The notes beneath the pieces are model-generated. The model did no database searches. It was not told the origin of the DNA and saw only the letters and a list, made by a program, of their open reading frames with translations. 64,000 nucleotides of DNA from positions 17,108,994 to 17,172,993 of the forward strand of contig NC_082693.1 in assembly GCF_949987515.2 (NCBI RefSeq), written 5' to 3'. The position numbers and the translations under genes are program-made. Of the stretch, positions 43,116 to 55,812 are shown piece after piece (within the stretch, counting starts at the first letter, position 1; the number at the start of each line of letters is the position of its first letter). This DNA comes from Delphinus delphis (Eukaryota > Chordata > Mammalia > Artiodactyla > Delphinidae).

Positions 43116-45713
43116 CCCCAGGGCCAGACATTAGAGGTAAGGCCTTGATGGACATGTGGGATCCCACAGTTGCACCACTTTATTCATTTATTATACAGTC
43201 ATGACCCCTGGAGGTGACCAGCACCTCAAATGAACATCTGATTCACTCTAACCTTCAGACAGGAAACACTCCAGCAATATCATTTTGTAAGTGGAGTGAC
43301 TTCAATTGGATTAAAAGACTTGCCCAAGGTGGAGGCAGTCAAACTAACGCTGGGTTCTTCCATTACATCATGATGCCTCTAAAGCAGGTAATGAAAACAA
43401 ACAATCTGAAACCTCTAAAAACAGCTGGAAGAACTTTTGTGACCATGACCAGTTAAGAAATCCCCACTTATTATAAATTTATAGACTCAGACATAAAAGA
43501 AGATTGAAAGAATAAGTTGACTGTAGCATGTACAGTTATAATTGTTATAATAACTATTAAATATAATATTAAGCACTCTCTTTATGTGTGCTGAGTGCTG
43601 TAGACACATTATCTCAATTTCAAAGGTCAAAATAACCTTACGTGTTAGATATGAGTACTGGTATGTTCAGAGGAAGCTTAAAGAGTTTTAGTTACTTGTG
43701 CAAAGCCAATATTTTCTCGTAGCTGGTAAAGCCAAGATTTAAACTGAGGTTTATCAAATTCAAACAGCGACGTTATCCCCATATTAATCTAGATCCTAAA
43801 TTGTTGTCTTCCACTAACTTCGCTGAAAGTCAAATTTTGTACATAGACATTAGAGAGGTTTTAGCATGCTAAACCACACACATGGTTAAAAAAAATCAAA
43901 TGGTACAAAATGATTTAAAATGAGAAGTAACAGTCCTTCACACCACCTTCACTTCTATTCCTCAAAGGGAATTACTTCTAACCAGTTTGGTTTGTTGGTT
44001 TTTCTGATGGTCACTTCCAGTATCTTTAAATAATATGCACATACCAATTTCTTGATTTATTAACGTGGGCAATGTTTACTGACTCTCTATTCTGATAGAT
44101 TAGAACTAATGTCACTTACTCATGCCCCGTTGTTCTTCCCCCTGTAATCTGTACATGCTGGGGTCACTGTTCTGAGTTCCTCAAATGTCACACCAATACC
44201 TCCATTTCTTGTTCAATAAACACTGAGTATCATATGTTTCCCCATTTCTCAAAATGAAGACCTTAGAGGTTCCCTCCCTTCCCTCCGTGTCTCCAAACTC
44301 TGGCCCATCTCCCTCTTTCTGGGTAAAGTACCTTTATTTTTACATTGTTAAGAATGATGACAATTATAGTCAACTCTGCAACCATTAAATCTAGGAAAGG
44401 CCTAAGTGGTTACGATCATGACCGATGCCATCTACTGTTGAAGTCATGAAACCTACTGTTAGAAAAAAATGAAAAAGAGGGAAAAACATATTTAATGAGG
44501 CATTAGGGGCACGTTAGCATATTTAAATATTAATAAGTGTGATGTTTAAAAGTGTTTTATGTTTGAATAATTTGGGAATATATTGAGTTAATGATAGCTC
44601 TCATATGATTGCCGAATCTCTCAGATTCTTTAATGTGATGCGGTACATTGCCAGTCTACTAAAGGGGATGTGTATCTCAAACTTATTTGGCATTGAATCC
44701 ACTGTTTTATTAACAAGTCTTGGACCTAATTTTCAGTACAATATATTTGGAAAACACAAGTTTATCCTTCTCTTTGTAAAATCTTTTGCTATCTTTATCA
44801 GCTTCTGTCAGGATTATGCAGTTTTATAAAATTAACTAGAAAGCTATTTTGTTTTTAAAAGTCTGGAAAAGATTTTACAACATAGGAATTTTCTGTTCCT
44901 TTTACATTTGAAGAAATGTTTTTAGCCTTTTTGAGAAATAATCCTTGAAAAGTTGTTGATTGGTTATTGTAGCTTTAAAAAAAAATCAGCTTACTGATTC
45001 AACTTTCAACATTTGTATTTTTCTATAAAAATCTTCCAGATTTTTAAAAGACATTTTTATTACTATAAACTTAGAGCAATTAAGATAATTATTATACCCT
45101 TTTCCCCTTCTTAATTTTGTGTATTTGGGTTTGTCTTTTTTGCATATTATGCTTGCCAGGAACTTATTCCATTGGACTTTTCAGAGAAATGGCATTTGTG
45201 ATTTGCTATTTAATTGTTTAATTTTTGTATTTTACTTTACTTCTTTTCCTTCTGCTTTCTTTAGGCATGCTTTTCAAAAAACTCTTTACCTAAATACTTA
45301 ATTTGTAGTCTTACAACTGTATGCTCTAGCTTAGTAATAAAAATTTTAATATGTCAATGTCCAGCTTTGTTCATAACTCAAAGGTTTGCCATGCTGTAGT
45401 ACCAATGATGTTTTCCTGTTTACAAATGCATTCTTGATTTTCTGTTTGTTTCAAAATTCCTATTTGCTCTAAAAGGAGAATGATTTAAAATTTCCCTGTG
45501 TTCAGATATTTGTTTAAACTTTTAATTTTTAGATTAATTACATTTATAATTAGGGAATGTAGCCTATTCAATTTATTATTTTGGAAATTTGAGGGTTTAA
45601 GCCAAATCATCAATTTGTGAAAATGTCCAGATTTTAAAAATAAAGTATGTTCATTGATTATAGATGATAATACTAGGTATCTATTTACCAAACCAAATCA
45701 ATTAAATTTTATA
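43116..45713 (+). other. Intergenic, AT-rich
   Basis: One MIR at 43560-43770. From about 44600 the sequence looks like decayed antisense L1 but no diagnostic motif was strong. No gene recognised; the open frame at 43214-43456 has no family match. Confidence 0.45.
43560..43770 (+). mobile_element. MIR SINE relic
   Basis: 'aagcactctctttatgtgtg', 'tgagtgctgtagacacatta', 'gttacttgtgcaaagccaat' and 'gctggtaaagccaagattta' follow the MIR order. Confidence 0.7.
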
Positions 45714-45723
45714 CCATTCACAT

Positions 45724-45936
45724 ATTTTTTTTTTTTTTTTTTTTGCTGTATGCGGGCCTCTCACTGTTGTGGCCTCTCCTGTTGCGGAGCACAGGCCTCG
45801 GACACTCAGGCTCAGCAGCCATGGCTCACGGGCCCTGTCGCTCCGCGGCATGTGGGATCTTCCCGGACCGGGGCACGAACTTGTGTCCCCTGCATCGGCA
45901 GGCGGACTCTCAACCACTGCCCCACCAGGGAAGCCC
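45724..45936 (-). mobile_element. CHR SINE (short CHR-2-like form)
   Basis: Antisense copy with target-site duplication CCATTCACAT at 45714-45723 and 45937-45946. Confidence 0.93.
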
Positions 45937-46639
45937 CCATTCACATCTTTTGATACTTATTTTCTTTCCTGTTTTCTCTTCAAGGCTTGAGAGTCAAGAT
46001 CTTCCGATTACAATTGAATGAATTTTTGTGAATTGCTCCCACTTTTAAAAAAGGGTTTATTTGTAGAATTGAATGTTGTGTTTCATAAATATTGTATCCT
46101 TATAATGCATATATTTGATTTTTAAAACTTTGTCATAGTTAATAATTTTTCTTTGAATTGTATTTTAAATAAATGAATTCTCAATTAATTAACATTGCCA
46201 TTTCTGCTTTCTTTATTGATTGTGTTTACTTGATATATCTTTGGTCCTAGCTTTATTTCTTAAAATTTCCTGTGTTTTGTTTAAGGTTCGATATTTGTTA
46301 ACAGTACAGAATTGAATTTTATTTTATCTAAAATTTTGTCTATTAATAAGATACTTAATTATCACATGAATGTTTGGCTTTATTTTTGCTATATTGTTCA
46401 TTAAATTTTTTCCCTTATGTTTTCCTTTCATTCTTCCATATGCTATATGTACTAACTTTTTGCTTTTATTTCTCAGAATTATAGAAGTCATAGCCTCTTC
46501 TTTCGCACTCTGAAAAATATTCTGCCATTGGTTATCCCAAAATTATAAAAATATACTTTGATATTCTCTTTTAAAAATTCCAAGAATCAGATAATAAATA
46601 CTGTCTGTTGACTCTCTTTATGTATGATTAGACATTTAA

Positions 46640-47430
46640 AACGTTAAATTTAAAAGACTTAAATGTAAGACCTGAAACCATAAAGCTCCTATAAGAAAAC
46701 ATTGGGGTAAGCTCCTTGACATTAGTCATGGCATAGTTTTTTAGATTTGCACCCAAAGCAAGCACAACGATAGCAAAAATAAATAAGTGGGACTACATCA
46801 AACTAAAAAGCTTCTGCACAGGAAAGGAAACCCTCAACAAAATGAAAAGGCAACCTATGGAATGGAAGAAAATCATATAAGTGGTGAATACCCAAAATAT
46901 ATAAAGAACTCATACAACTCAATAGTAGAACACAAACAATATGATTAAAAAATGGGCACAGGATCTGAACAGACATTTTCCAAAGATATACAAATAGCTA
47001 ACAGACACATGAAAATGTGCTTAACATTACTAACCATCAGGGAAACCATCAAATCAAAACCACAATGAGATACCACCTCATAACTGTTAAAACGGCTATC
47101 ATCAAAAAAGGCAAGACCTAACAAGTGTTGGTAAAGATGTGGAAAAAAGAGAACCCTTGTACACTGTTGGTAGGAATGTACAAAGTTTTCAGCCACTATG
47201 GAAAACAGTATGGAGATTCCTCAAAAAATTAAAAATAGAACTACCATATGATCCAGGAATTTCATTTCTGGGAATATAGCCAAAGGAAATGAAAAACAAT
47301 ATCTCAAAGAGATATCTACCTCCCCATGTTCATTGCAGCATTATTCACAATAGACAAGATATGAAAACAACTACGTGTCTGTCACACATGAATGGATGTA
47401 CATCAGTTACAGATCAATAAAGCTAAACTT
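46640..47430 (+). mobile_element. Old L1 ORF2 3' region, sense
   Basis: Sense L1 ORF2 motifs: 'aaaagcttctgcacaggaaa', 'ccaaagatatacaaatagct', 'accacaatgagataccacct', 'atgttcattgcagcattatt'. Multiple stops; non-functional. Confidence 0.88.
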
Positions 47431-47989
47431 TTAAAAAAATTTTAACTAAAAAGAAGTTTTTACTTCCTATCTCATCTCCTACCCACAAGTCCAAGATTTT
47501 TTTTACTAATGTAATTAAGGATTTAAGACTTAAGTTATTAATAAATTATTTTTACTTTCTAAATCTTTTTGCTATATAAACAAATTTATAAGGAAAATTT
47601 CATGCATGCATCCTTTCCTTATCTTTATTTATTTATTTAAAATAGACTCCTAGGGATAGAATGTTTCAAACATATTAACCAACAGCATTCCAAAAGGCAA
47701 AGACAGTAGAGCCTTACACAAACAGCATCTGAAAGATTAGCTCTCCTCAAACTTCACTAATCTATCAATTTTATAAATTAAAAATGGCATCTCAATGTTT
47801 TGATTTCCATGTCTTTGCCACTGAGTTAAAACTTTTATATGTGTACTGGTTATATCTCTTCTTTTAGAGATTGTGTTCACAGCCTTGCTTATATGTTTGT
47901 TTTGGTAGTTATCTTATTAATGATAAGATAACACATTATGGTGTCCCATGTAAAATAATTATTTTTCTAATTTGGGAGCTGTATTAGTT

Positions 47990-48355
47990 TGCTATAGCTG
48001 CCATAACAAAATACCATACTGGGTGGCTCAAACAACAGAAATTTATTTTTGCACAGTCTGGAGGCTAGAAGCCTAAGGTCAAGGTTGGCAGGGTTTGTTT
48101 CTTTTGAGGGCTCTCAGCTTGCAGACAGCTGCCTTCTCACTGTGCTCACAAGGTCTTTTCTCTGTGCATATGCATCCCTGATGTCTCTTTTTCTGTCCTA
48201 ATCTCCTCTTGTTATAAGAACCAGACAAATTGTGTTCAGGCCCATTCTAATGGCCTCATTTTAACTTAATCACACCTTTAAAGACCCTATCACCAAATAC
48301 ACTCATGTTCTAAGGTACTGTTTCTGTCTAGGGTCACTCTATATAAGAATTATAT
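47990..48355 (+). mobile_element. Old interspersed repeat, family not assigned (copy 2 of 3)
   Basis: 'tgtattagtttgctatagct', 'aacaacagaaatttattttt' and 'cttaatcacacctttaaaga'. Same family as 34693-35080. Confidence 0.65.
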
Positions 48356-48814
48356 CTGTAAAATGTAAAAATACATTTTAACTTCTGACAACTCATGTCT
48401 TCCTTCACATGATTCATTTCTAAAATTTCTTAAATATGTTCATTCTTTTTTTCTGAATAAGTTTAGGATTATTTTGTCAGGTTCCAAAGATATCCAATTG
48501 AGACTACTAATCTAAAAGAGAGAACAAAAACTACCTGTTTCTTCTCTGTACTATATACAATATTTAAACTAAAAGAAAAACCTCATTTTTCTCAAACAGG
48601 GTTTTTTTTTTCCTGCTCACCGACCAATTCTCCAGCACCAGCTGGGTGTCCTACAATTTAACTCAATTTTATCTACCTGGAGTAATTGTCAGATCCCACA
48701 GATTAAGAGCTCATCCGACAAGACTGGGCCCCGCCTTCAGAGGACAATCACCTGTGCTTCTAACCATCTGGCTATAAATCAAAGATGACCACAACCACCG
48801 CTTCAGGTTCAATA

Positions 48815-49674
48815 CAGGCAAACCTCGGAGATATTGCGCGTTCGGTTCCAGACCACAGACATAAAGTGAATATAGTCTATTAAGTGTGCCATCGCAGTTG
48901 GTCTAAAAAAACAATGTACATACCTTAATTTAAAAATATTTTATATTGCTAGAAAAATGCTAGCCAACACCCTTCAGCAAGTCATGCATAGTAGTAACAT
49001 CAGAGATCATTGATCACAGCTCACCATAGCAAATAATGAAGACATTTGAAATATTTTAAGTATTACCAAAATGTGACACAGAGACATATGTGAGCAAATG
49101 CTGTTGGAAAAACAGAGCCCAGTAGACTTGTTTGACACAGGGCTGCCGCAAACCCTCAGTTTGTAAAAGACGCAATTATCTATGAAGCACAAGTTGGGCT
49201 GCACGCCGCAGGCCTCCAAGACCTCTACTTGCCCGGCTTCAAGATTGAAGAAAGAGCCCGAAGTCAGTGGCAGAGACATCAATGGTTTAACGGAATGGGG
49301 GGGCGGGGGGGAGCTTACCTCTCTGAAGCAAGGTTCTGACACAACACCCCACCCAGTGAAGCAGACAGAGGGCATGACATGGCGGCAGTCTTGTTTCCGG
49401 GGCGGGGAGGGGGAGACTGCCAGTTATAGTGGGAATTGACATCAGGTTGGCTCGTCAGTTACCAGGGAAACTAGCAGAGGGGCACGCCCCTTACTGCCCC
49501 TTTGATAAGAGCAATCACTGACTGGAACCTGCAGCAAGTATGTAGGAAAGTCAGTCAAGTGAGTAGGGTGTAGGTGAAGCAGACGCTTACTGGTCGAGCC
49601 CGGGATGTACAGAGAGCAAGAGAACAGCCACCGTGAGTGGCCTGACCATACACACAATAAAACGAGGTATGCCC
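48815..49674 (+). mobile_element. Tigger-type (TcMar) MITE carrying an internal insertion
   Basis: Left end 'caggcaaacctcggagatat' and right end 'aataaaacgaggtatgccc' are the inverted ends of a Tigger element, flanked by TA (48813-48814, 49675-49676). The transposase region is absent. Tigger sequence stops at 49192 and resumes at about 49653. Confidence 0.85.
49193..49652. mobile_element. Unknown ~460-bp GC-rich insertion inside the Tigger MITE
   Basis: Not Tigger and not CHR. GC-rich, with a G-run region (49298-49312) and no poly-A end. CACAA occurs on both sides (49188-49192, 49653-49657), but Tigger ends naturally carry similar repeated motifs, so a true target-site duplication is uncertain. 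Length and composition would fit a solo LTR. Confidence 0.5.
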
Positions 49675-49758
49675 TAGACAGCTCACAGAACTCAGGAAGG
49701 CTTATTACTAGATTACTGATTTATTATGAGAGGATACCTCTCAAGAACAGCCAAATGG

Positions 49759-49969
49759 GGCCTCCCTGGTGGTGCAGTGGTTGAGAGTCCGCCTGCCTAT
49801 GCAGGGGACACGGGTTCGTGCCCCGGTCCGGGAGGATCCCGCATGCCGCAGAGCGGCTGGGCCCGTGAGCCATGGCCGCTGAGCCTGCGCGTCCGGAGCC
49901 TGTGCTCCGCAACGGGAGAGGCCACAACAGTGAGAGGCCCGCGTACCGCAAAAAAAAAAAAAAAAAAAA
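49759..49969 (+). mobile_element. CHR SINE (short CHR-2-like form)
   Basis: Target-site duplication AAGAACAGCCAAATGG at 49743-49758 and 49970-49985. Young, CpG-rich body with a ~20-A tail. Confidence 0.94.
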
Positions 49970-50420
49970 AAGAACAGCCAAATGGAAGAAATGCATGGGG
50001 CAAGGTATGTGGGAAGAAGTATGTAGCTTTCATGTTCTTTCCAGGTACATCACCCAGCTCTTCCAAGGGTTTACCAACCTGGAAGTTCTCTGAAACCGCG
50101 CATCGTTTGGGGGTTTTTTTTAATGGAAGTTTCATAAGTAAGCAAGATTGATTGTCATTGACCATTAGTGATTAACTCAACCTCCTGCCTCTCTCCCATC
50201 CCTGGAGGTGGTGGGGAGGCAAGACTGAAAGTTGCAGTGGTTCAAGTATTTGGTTCCCCTGGCAACCAGCCCCACTTCCTTAGGGACTTTCCTAAAATTA
50301 CCTCATTAACATAAACTCAGGTGGTTGAAAGGGGCTTGTTATGAAGAACAAAAATGCCCCTTTCAACTTTATCACTTAGGAAATTCCAATGGTTTTAGGA
50401 GCTCTGTTCTTATTATAAAT

Positions 50421-51010
50421 CACAATGTCACATAATCTCGTAGCACCAACCCTAGAAACCGATATTTTTATAACATTGAATCTTCCCATTAGCAACATGG
50501 TTTATGTTTCTCAATAAAATTTTATACTTTAAAAAAATATGTACACACCAAATATTTCTAACTAAGTTTACTTATAGTCTTCAATATTTATGTTGTTAAT
50601 ATAATTTGGAATGTTTTATTCTCTTCTATTTTCTTTTTTTTAATTTAATGTCTCGATTAGAGCATAATTGCTTTACAGTGTTGCCTATTTTATTTTCTAA
50701 AAGATTATTTAGGATCTTTTATTCTATTTTCTGTGTAACAGATTTAGCAAAGCTATTAGGAGCTTCATGTTAATATTTTAACTGGCCTTCTTTACCAAAG
50801 TCCATTATTGGTTTAGTTTGCTCAATTGATTCTCTAGGTGTTTCTTGGAAGGTGATCAGAGAGAGTATCTATGAAAGAGTGTTATTTTGACTCCTTTTCA
50901 AAGTTGATACTTCTTATGTCATTTTATTCTTGTCTGATAGAAAAGCCAGTGATATATATGTCATACAACTAAAATTTAAATCTGCTTATGATTTAAATCT
51001 GCTATTCAAA
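50421..51010 (+). other. Intergenic, AT-rich
   Basis: A trace of antisense L1-like tail sequence near 50630-50690 ('gagcataattgctttacagt'). Otherwise nothing recognised. Confidence 0.45.
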
Positions 51011-51021
51011 ATCATCTGGTA

Positions 51022-51339
51022 AGGACTTCCCTGGTGGCGCAGTGGTTAAGAATCTGCCTGCCAATGCCAGGGACATGGGTTCGAGCCCTGGTCTGGGAAG
51101 ATCCCACATGCTGCAGAGCAACAAAGCCTGTGTGCCACAACTACTGAGACCGTGTGCCACAACTACTGAAGCCTGTGCGCCTAGAGTCCGTGCTCTGCAA
51201 CAAGAGAAGCCACCGCCATGAGAAGCCCACTCACTGCAACGAAGATTAGCCCCCGCTCACCGCAATGAAAGCCCACACACAGCAACAAAGACCCAATGCA
51301 GCCAAAAATAAAATACATTAATCAATTAATTTTAAAAAT
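51022..51339 (+). mobile_element. CHR SINE (longer CHR-1-like form)
   Basis: Target-site duplication ATCATCTGGTA at 51011-51021 and 51340-51350. Carries the 'gtgccacaactactga' module twice and ends 'aatgcagccaaaaataaaat'. Confidence 0.92.
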
Positions 51340-51586
51340 ATCATCTGGTAGCCTTCCAACATTTTCAGGAAACCTCAGACATCCTTGGTAAAACGCGGCC
51401 TTTCAGGATCTGGTCCATGACAACTTCTTCACTCCATCTCCCACAAAAACCCTCACTCAAATTCTTCACTAGATCCCGTGGCCTATTGTATTATACTACA
51501 TGTAGTTTCCTAAATGTGCTGTTCAGACCTGCTATTTTTTTTGGCCTAGAAAACACTTTCTCCTTTTTTTCACCTTTTTACCCAGC

Positions 51587-51735
51587 TCAGGGCTTCTCAA
51601 ACTTTATTATGCCTATGAATCACCTGGAGATCTTGTTTGAAAAACAGATGTGATTCAGTGGTTCTGGGGTGAGGCCTGAGATTCTGCACTTCTAACTAGC
51701 CCCACAGACCAGCAGCATCACATCCTGAGCAAGGA
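51587..51735 (-). mobile_element. MER5A-like hAT MITE
   Basis: 'ggcttctcaaactttattat', 'gaatcacctggagatcttgt', 'tgattcagtggttctggggt' and 'gaccagcagcatcacatcct' follow an antisense MER5A. Confidence 0.75.
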
Positions 51736-53607
51736 CCTCCTCCTCCATGATGATTTAGTTCAGTCACCTCTAGTCAGCTTTCCCTGGACCTCAGCCTCAC
51801 TGCACCCCCAAAGTACCAGGTAGTGGCCCAGTACAGACTGATGGTAGAGATTCTTTTATTAATCTATACCATCTTGTATATTACTGGACACGTGTTACAA
51901 ACTCAGTGTTGAGTAAATGAATGAACAAATGATATAGGAAAAATAAACTTCCTTTAGGAATTGTGAACAAGATTAATAAAATCACACCTTACATAATTCT
52001 TCCTGAAATTTCTATATTCTTTATTGAATTCACTGCAGGAAGAATTTGGCAAGAATAGACTACAATGAAATAGAATATGGAAATAGAAATAGGTTAAGTG
52101 CTCTAAAGTTTTTCTGGATCTTTGAAATTTTGACCATGCTGAAAAAACATAACCAATAAGGATACACTATTTTCTATTACCTAAGCAGCTAGATATTTGA
52201 TGAACTCTACAAATCACTTTTCCAAAAAAACCTCAATTTTAATTTAGATATGTATTTTATCTTGCAGCATTTCTATCATTTCTATATAATTCTTTTTTTT
52301 TTTTTTTGGCTGCACAGCATGTGGGATCTTAGTTCCCCGACCAGGGAATGCACCCGTGCCCCCTGCAGTGGAAGCGCAGTGTCTTAACCACTGAACCGTC
52401 AGGAAGTCCCTCTATATAATTCTTCATTTTTGCCCATTTCTCTAAAGCCTATAAAGCATTTTACCATATAGTTTTTCTCTTAATTTCACATAAAGATTGA
52501 TAATATTTTTTCCCATTATACATGAAAAACCTGACTATAATAGGATTACACAAGTTAACCTTACTTGCTAAGGTCACAGAGTCAGGTATTGGTAGAGCAA
52601 GAGCCAAACCCTGCATCTTCTGATGCCTAGTCCAGTGTTCTAGACACTTACCAAACCTGACTGAAACTTTTTTAAAGTCCCAAACCAGCAGAGACCGTGA
52701 TATGATGCCATATTCATGATATTCGGTTTTGATTGTGATAATATCAAATTTTACCTCCATTCCACAATTTTTTCCTGTACTTAAATAACAAAATTAGTTT
52801 TCCTCTCCTGTTGTTTTCTTTTTTCCTTTTTCTTTCTAGCTGAGATTTCTGGGCTGGCTAAAACGGTTGATTTATGGGTAAAGAAGAATGTTTGGTAGCT
52901 CACAGCCTGCAAAAAACGCTGTAACAGCCTAGGGCTGGCTAATGAACACAGAGCACCTATCACCATGGTAATTAGAGTATCAGCACTAGAGGGCATCTCA
53001 GAAATTGTTAGCGAACAGATAGGAGGATGAGGGCCCCGGAAGTGAAAGGTCTCATAGTCTGAAAACATCCGGTTACTTACTGACTGTGCTGAGCTTGCAG
53101 GCTGGGCACCTGAAGTCCTGTAATCTCTCACCCAGGCCCGCCATTGATCAACCTGAGTTGAAAATCAAAGACTTTGAAATTCAAGGTGGACAAGGCTGGG
53201 AATAAAACTGAGAAACTCTGATAACTTTGTAAATAGAGCACTCACAGTAATATAGCATATAATTGTTGATTCTATATATTTAATGTTTTCATGGGCCTTC
53301 CATCAACTAAGCACAGCTGCCCCTCAAATCTCATTTCCTCTCATTCTACTCATACATACTCTGTTCCACTTGGGCCCCCTCTCTGTTCCCTCAACACATC
53401 AAGCGGCCCCTAAGTCATGGGTCTTTGCACCTCCTGAGTCTTCTGCCTGCAATATTTTTCCCCCTAGAACTTGATCCCTCACTCCTTCTTTGTTCCAACA
53501 TCAGCTTTTTGGTGGTCTTCCCTGACCACCTTCTCTAAAATAGTATGCACTGGCCCTCTTTATCCCCTTAACCTTACTCATTTCTCTTTATAGCAGTTAT
53601 CACTCCT
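51736..53607 (+). other. Intergenic with one SINE and a MIR trace
   Basis: Contains the SINE at 52295-52410 and a MIR-like end at about 52560-52650. No gene recognised; the open frames in 52461-53131 (minus) and 53283-53474 (plus) have no family match. Confidence 0.45.
52295..52410 (-). mobile_element. Short CHR-related tRNA-derived SINE
   Basis: T-run, then 'ggctgcacagcatgtgggat' and 'ccgaccagggaatgcaccc', ending 'ccgtcaggaagtccc'. Target-site duplication TCTATATAATTCTT at 52281-52294 and 52411-52424. Confidence 0.9.
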
Positions 53608-53623
53608 CAATATAGATCTTTTT

Positions 53624-53823
53624 TTTTTTTTTGGCACGCGGGCCTCTCACTGTTGTGGCCTCTCCCGTTGCGGGGCACAGGCTCCGGACGCGCAGGCTCA
53701 GCGGCCATGGCTCACGGGCCCAGCCGCTCCGCGGCATGTGGGATCTTCCTGGACCGGGGCACGAACCCGTGTCCCCTAGCATCGGCAGGCGGACTCTCAA
53801 CCATTGCGCCACCAGGGAAGCCC
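53624..53823 (-). mobile_element. CHR SINE (short CHR-2-like form)
   Basis: Target-site duplication CAATATAGATCTTTTT at 53608-53623 and 53824-53839. Confidence 0.94.
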
Positions 53824-53839
53824 CAATATAGATCTTTTT

Positions 53840-55079
53840 GCTAATTTATTTATTGTCTGCAAGCTCCACAAAGTGTCAAGGAATAGTTGTTATTCTCCAC
53901 TGTAATGAACTTGGAACAGAGTAAGCACCCAAAGATTGAATGAATAAAACATCCCAGACTTGAAAGAGGTAGGAAGGACAATGGAGAAATATCTAGAGAT
54001 GTAGAAGACTTCTTCACCATTAAAAAGGAATCAATTTGTCCCTGAAAAATATGTAAATAGATGTTACATACTGGAAGCTAACAAACATTTTACCCAAAGT
54101 TTTACATAAGTTACTCTTTACAGAAAGGCTTTATTAAGGTATTATTTACAATTAATTGGACTTTACAGCTGAGGCTACTCAGGTGCATCTACACATAAGA
54201 CCCTTTAATAGATTGCATTTTCTAGCATTCAGCCTCCACCATCAGTACAACTAAATCTTAGGTTGTACAGTGCTTTAGGCCAGGTCTGGTTTGGGTTAAA
54301 TCCACATTTTAAAAATCCAGGCATTGATTTATTTCATGCCTAAGGCCACTGTGATTGGAACCTACTCCACGCTTCATAAGCAAAATCCAAAGTAGTGAAA
54401 GATTCCAATTCCAAGACAGAAAAGTATTCAGGAGGTGAACAAGTGCATCTGTTTTTGCCTTATTCAGAAACACATATTAAAAAAAAAAAAAACAACACCC
54501 TGCCAGAACCCTGGCCATTTTGAAAGTATATAGTTTACTGCAATTCTGAAATGGAGTCTTTGCCATTCTAAATCTGGGCCATGATCACCTAGGAGTTGGG
54601 CAAGTGCTGTATCAGTACTTAGACAACACCTACCCTCCTCCCCACTTCACGGTACCTCAGGGAATCCAGTCACCCTCACTACAGGGGCACTCATTCTTTG
54701 CCTTCATCAAAACATTCTACAGTCCTCAGGAATTTCCCAAATAGCCAGGGACATCCATTGCTGTTAATGAGTCCCTGGACCTGCATTCTTCCTTTTTCCT
54801 GCTATTTCCATGCTTCCTGGTCCTCCAACTTGTAGACCGCTCAAGAAATTGACACAGGGAATTTATAAAAGCTCTGGGTGTGAAATAAAGTACTGCTCCA
54901 GCTTTCAGCTTTTCTCCTACATTATATTCCCACCAGATGGTAAGTTCCTTTCTCTCCAGCTATTAAATATTAAAAAAAAAAAAGACAAGAGAAAGTAAAA
55001 CAAGTCTCTAGTTCCGACAGCTCCCTCTAGTTTCTGTTTTATCCCTCTTCTTATACTGTAGCTAGGCTTCCAAAAATAT
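53840..55079 (+). other. Intergenic unique sequence
   Basis: A-rich tracts near 54480 and 54971; no repeat body or gene recognised. Confidence 0.45.
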
Positions 55080-55300
55080 TTCTGTAGAATATTAATAAGT
55101 ATTTATTAATCACTATGCATAGGCATTGTGCTAACTGATGTAAATATAGCACCTCATTTCCTGATCAGGACAGTCTAGAAGTGTGTACAACTCTTATCCC
55201 TGTGTTCGAAATGAGGAGGGCACTGAGGCCTAGTGAGGTTAACAAATTTCGACAAAGTTGCACAGAGAGTACACAGCAGACCTGGGATTCAAATCTACAC
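55080..55300 (+). mobile_element. MIR SINE relic
   Basis: 'agtatttattaatcactatg', 'gcattgtgctaactgatgta', 'gcacagagagtacacagcag' and 'acctgggattcaaatctaca' follow the MIR order closely. Confidence 0.8.
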
Positions 55301-55437
55301 TCTTGCTACAATGCTGCCATGTTCTGAGATGGCCAAGATATGCTCAAACTCAATACGTAATCATCCTACAATACACTATAATCCAATTTCCAGATAACAA
55401 AGTTCCAACTCAATATATGAATTTTAGCCACTTTTTC

Positions 55438-55798
55438 TTTCTCTCTTTTTTTAAAGATTTATTTTTTATTTATTTTTGGTTGCGTCGGATCTTAGTTGTG
55501 GCACATGGAATCTTCGTTGAGGCAGGCAGAATCTTTTGTTGTGGCGCGCAGGCTCCTCTCTAGTTGTGGCATGCGGGTTTTCTCTTCTCCAGTTGTGGTG
55601 CATGGGCTCCAGAGCACATGGGCTCTGTAGCTTGCGGCACGTGGGCTCTCTCATTGAGGCATGCGAGCTCCGTAGTTGTGGCGTGTGGGCTTAGTTGCCC
55701 CATGGCTTGTGGGATCTTAGTTCCCTGACCAGGGATCAAACCTACAGCCCCTGCATTGTAAGGCAGATTCTTTACTACTGGACCACGAGGGAAGTCCC
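55438..55798 (-). mobile_element. CHR SINE (long CHR-1-like form)
   Basis: Antisense, with repeated 'agttgtggc' modules and ending 'ccacgagggaagtccc'. Target-site duplication TTAGCCACTTTTTC / TTAGCCATTTTTTC at 55424-55437 and 55799-55812. Confidence 0.92.
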
Positions 55799-55812
55799 TT
55801 AGCCATTTTTTC

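Larger units (their letters stand above)
48592..50420 (+). mobile_element. Old LTR-like repeat split by nested insertions
   Basis: Pieces at 48592-48812, 49677-49758 and 49986-50420 ('agctcacagaactcaggaag', 'gttcccctggcaaccagccc', 'attacctcattaacataaac') read as one ancient element. It is interrupted by a Tigger MITE and by a CHR SINE. Family name not assigned. Confidence 0.5.

Noticed and set aside
49007..49375. 122-codon minus-strand frame in the GC-rich insertion
   Set aside because: It crosses the border between Tigger sequence and the unknown insertion, so it cannot be an inherited coding region.
49726..50165. Overlapping open frames of 120-141 codons on both strands
   Set aside because: They read through a CHR SINE and its poly-A. 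The same peptide patterns recur at 2.7, 31.2, 36.2, 42.9, 45.8, 53.7 and 62.8 kb, so they are repeat readings and not genes.
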